A stretch of 5,672 nucleotides of DNA from contig JAMONK010000233.1 of assembly GCA_027065835.1 (NCBI GenBank), positions 1 to 5,672 on the forward strand, in the 5' to 3' direction. Shown here in pieces: positions 5,200-5,672 of this stretch (position 1 is its first letter; every line of letters begins with the position of its first letter). Origin of the DNA: Thermococcus sp. GTDB lineage: Archaea > Methanobacteriota_B > Thermococci > Thermococcales > Thermococcaceae. The position numbers and the translations under genes are program-made. The notes beneath the pieces are model-generated. The model made no database searches. It saw only the letters and a program-made list of their open reading frames with translations, and was not told the origin of the DNA.

Positions 5200-5672
5200 A
5201 TGAGCATGGATATGACCACAAGGATGTTTAAGGAGGAAGGTTGGATAAGGAAGCAGTGCCCCAAGTGCGGTAAGTTCTTCTGGACCCTCGATCCCGACAG
5301 GAAGACCTGCGGGGACCCGCCGTGTGACGAGTACTCGTTCATCGGAAAGCCGGGGATACCGAAGAAGTACACCCTGGAGGAGATGAGGGAGGCCTTCCTG
5401 AGCTTCTTCGAGAAGCACGGCCACGGAAGGGTGAAGCGCTTTCCCGTTCTGCCGCGCTGGCGCGACGACGTTCTCCTCGTCGGGGCTTCGATCATGGACT
5501 TCCAGCCGTGGGTCATAAGCGGTGAGGCCGACCCGCCCGCGAACCCGCTCACCATAAGCCAGCCCTCGATTCGCTTCACCGACATAGACAACGTTGGAAT
5601 CACCGGCAGACACTTCACGATATTCGAGATGATGGCCCACCACGCCTTCAACTACCCGGGGGAGCCGATCTA
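5200..5672 (+). CDS. alaS: Alanyl-tRNA synthetase, N-terminal part (3' end outside window)
   Basis: Class II synthetase charging tRNA-Ala. The frame is open from ATG 5200 to the window end, giving 157 residues of the usual 900 or so. The first 50 residues are the archaeal-type N-terminal extension with four cysteines in a C-x2-C (20, 23) and C-x4-C (37, 42) pattern, a likely zinc site, around [15 protein letters not shown]. The catalytic core begins near residue 58: [17 protein letters not shown], motif 1 region [19 protein letters not shown] at about 80-98, then [20 protein letters not shown] at about 121-140, which holds motif 2 with Arg125, and FEMMAHHAF at 142-150. No defects are visible. 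It has its own TATA box and ribosome-binding site, so it is probably transcribed independently of the coiled-coil gene 54 bases upstream. Editing and C-Ala domains lie beyond the window. Confidence 0.97.
   Translation, partial: MSMDMTTRMFKEEGWIRKQCPKCGKFFWTLDPDRKTCGDPPCDEYSFIGKPGIPKKYTLEEMREAFLSFFEKHGHGRVKRFPVLPRWRDDVLLVGASIMDFQPWVISGEADPPANPLTISQPSIRFTDIDNVGITGRHFTIFEMMAHHAFNYPGEPI

Overview
The window reads as a piece of a Thermococcales chromosome, most likely a GC-rich Thermococcus. The grounds are archaeal-type HisRS and AlaRS, ribosome-binding sites of the GAGGTGA(TC) type, TATA-box promoters with short leaders, tight gene packing, and an AGCS alanine symporter next to a class III PLP enzyme of the archaeal amino-acid racemase group. 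This assignment comes from protein character and signal style, not from a search.

Layout. (1) 1-719, plus: 3' half of hisS, cut by the window edge. (2) 720-839, minus: an unlisted 39-codon basic ORF with a consensus ribosome-binding site. Its stop codon abuts the hisS stop codon tail to tail. (3) 967-1512, minus: a secreted, tyrosine-rich, cysteine-free protein of unknown function whose mature part has a layout reminiscent of BECR-fold nucleases. (4) 1613-2992 and 3033-4580, minus: a two-gene operon with the AGCS sodium:alanine symporter first and a PLP racemase-type enzyme second. (5) 4702-5199, plus: a TATA box, a textbook archaeal C/D box sRNA at about 4792-4845, and a short coiled-coil ORF starting right behind it. 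(6) 5200-5672, plus: 5' end of alaS, cut by the window edge.

How the genes fit together. Symporter and racemase make a coherent uptake and stereo-inversion module for alanine or serine. An Asp in place of the usual Glu, 57 residues before the catalytic Lys, favours a racemase over an aminotransferase. The most notable item is the C/D box sRNA. It has the architecture C - 12 nt - D' - 3 nt - C' - 13 nt - D, with three exact boxes and one single-mismatch box, and a TATA element about 25 nt upstream of its expected 5' end. Its D' guide is complementary to GGGGCUCCAGAC, which looks like the anticodon stem-loop of tRNA-Trp and would place a 2'-O-methyl on C32.

No tRNA or rRNA gene, CRISPR array, insertion sequence or long repeat is visible. 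No gene-free stretch exceeds about 300 bases.
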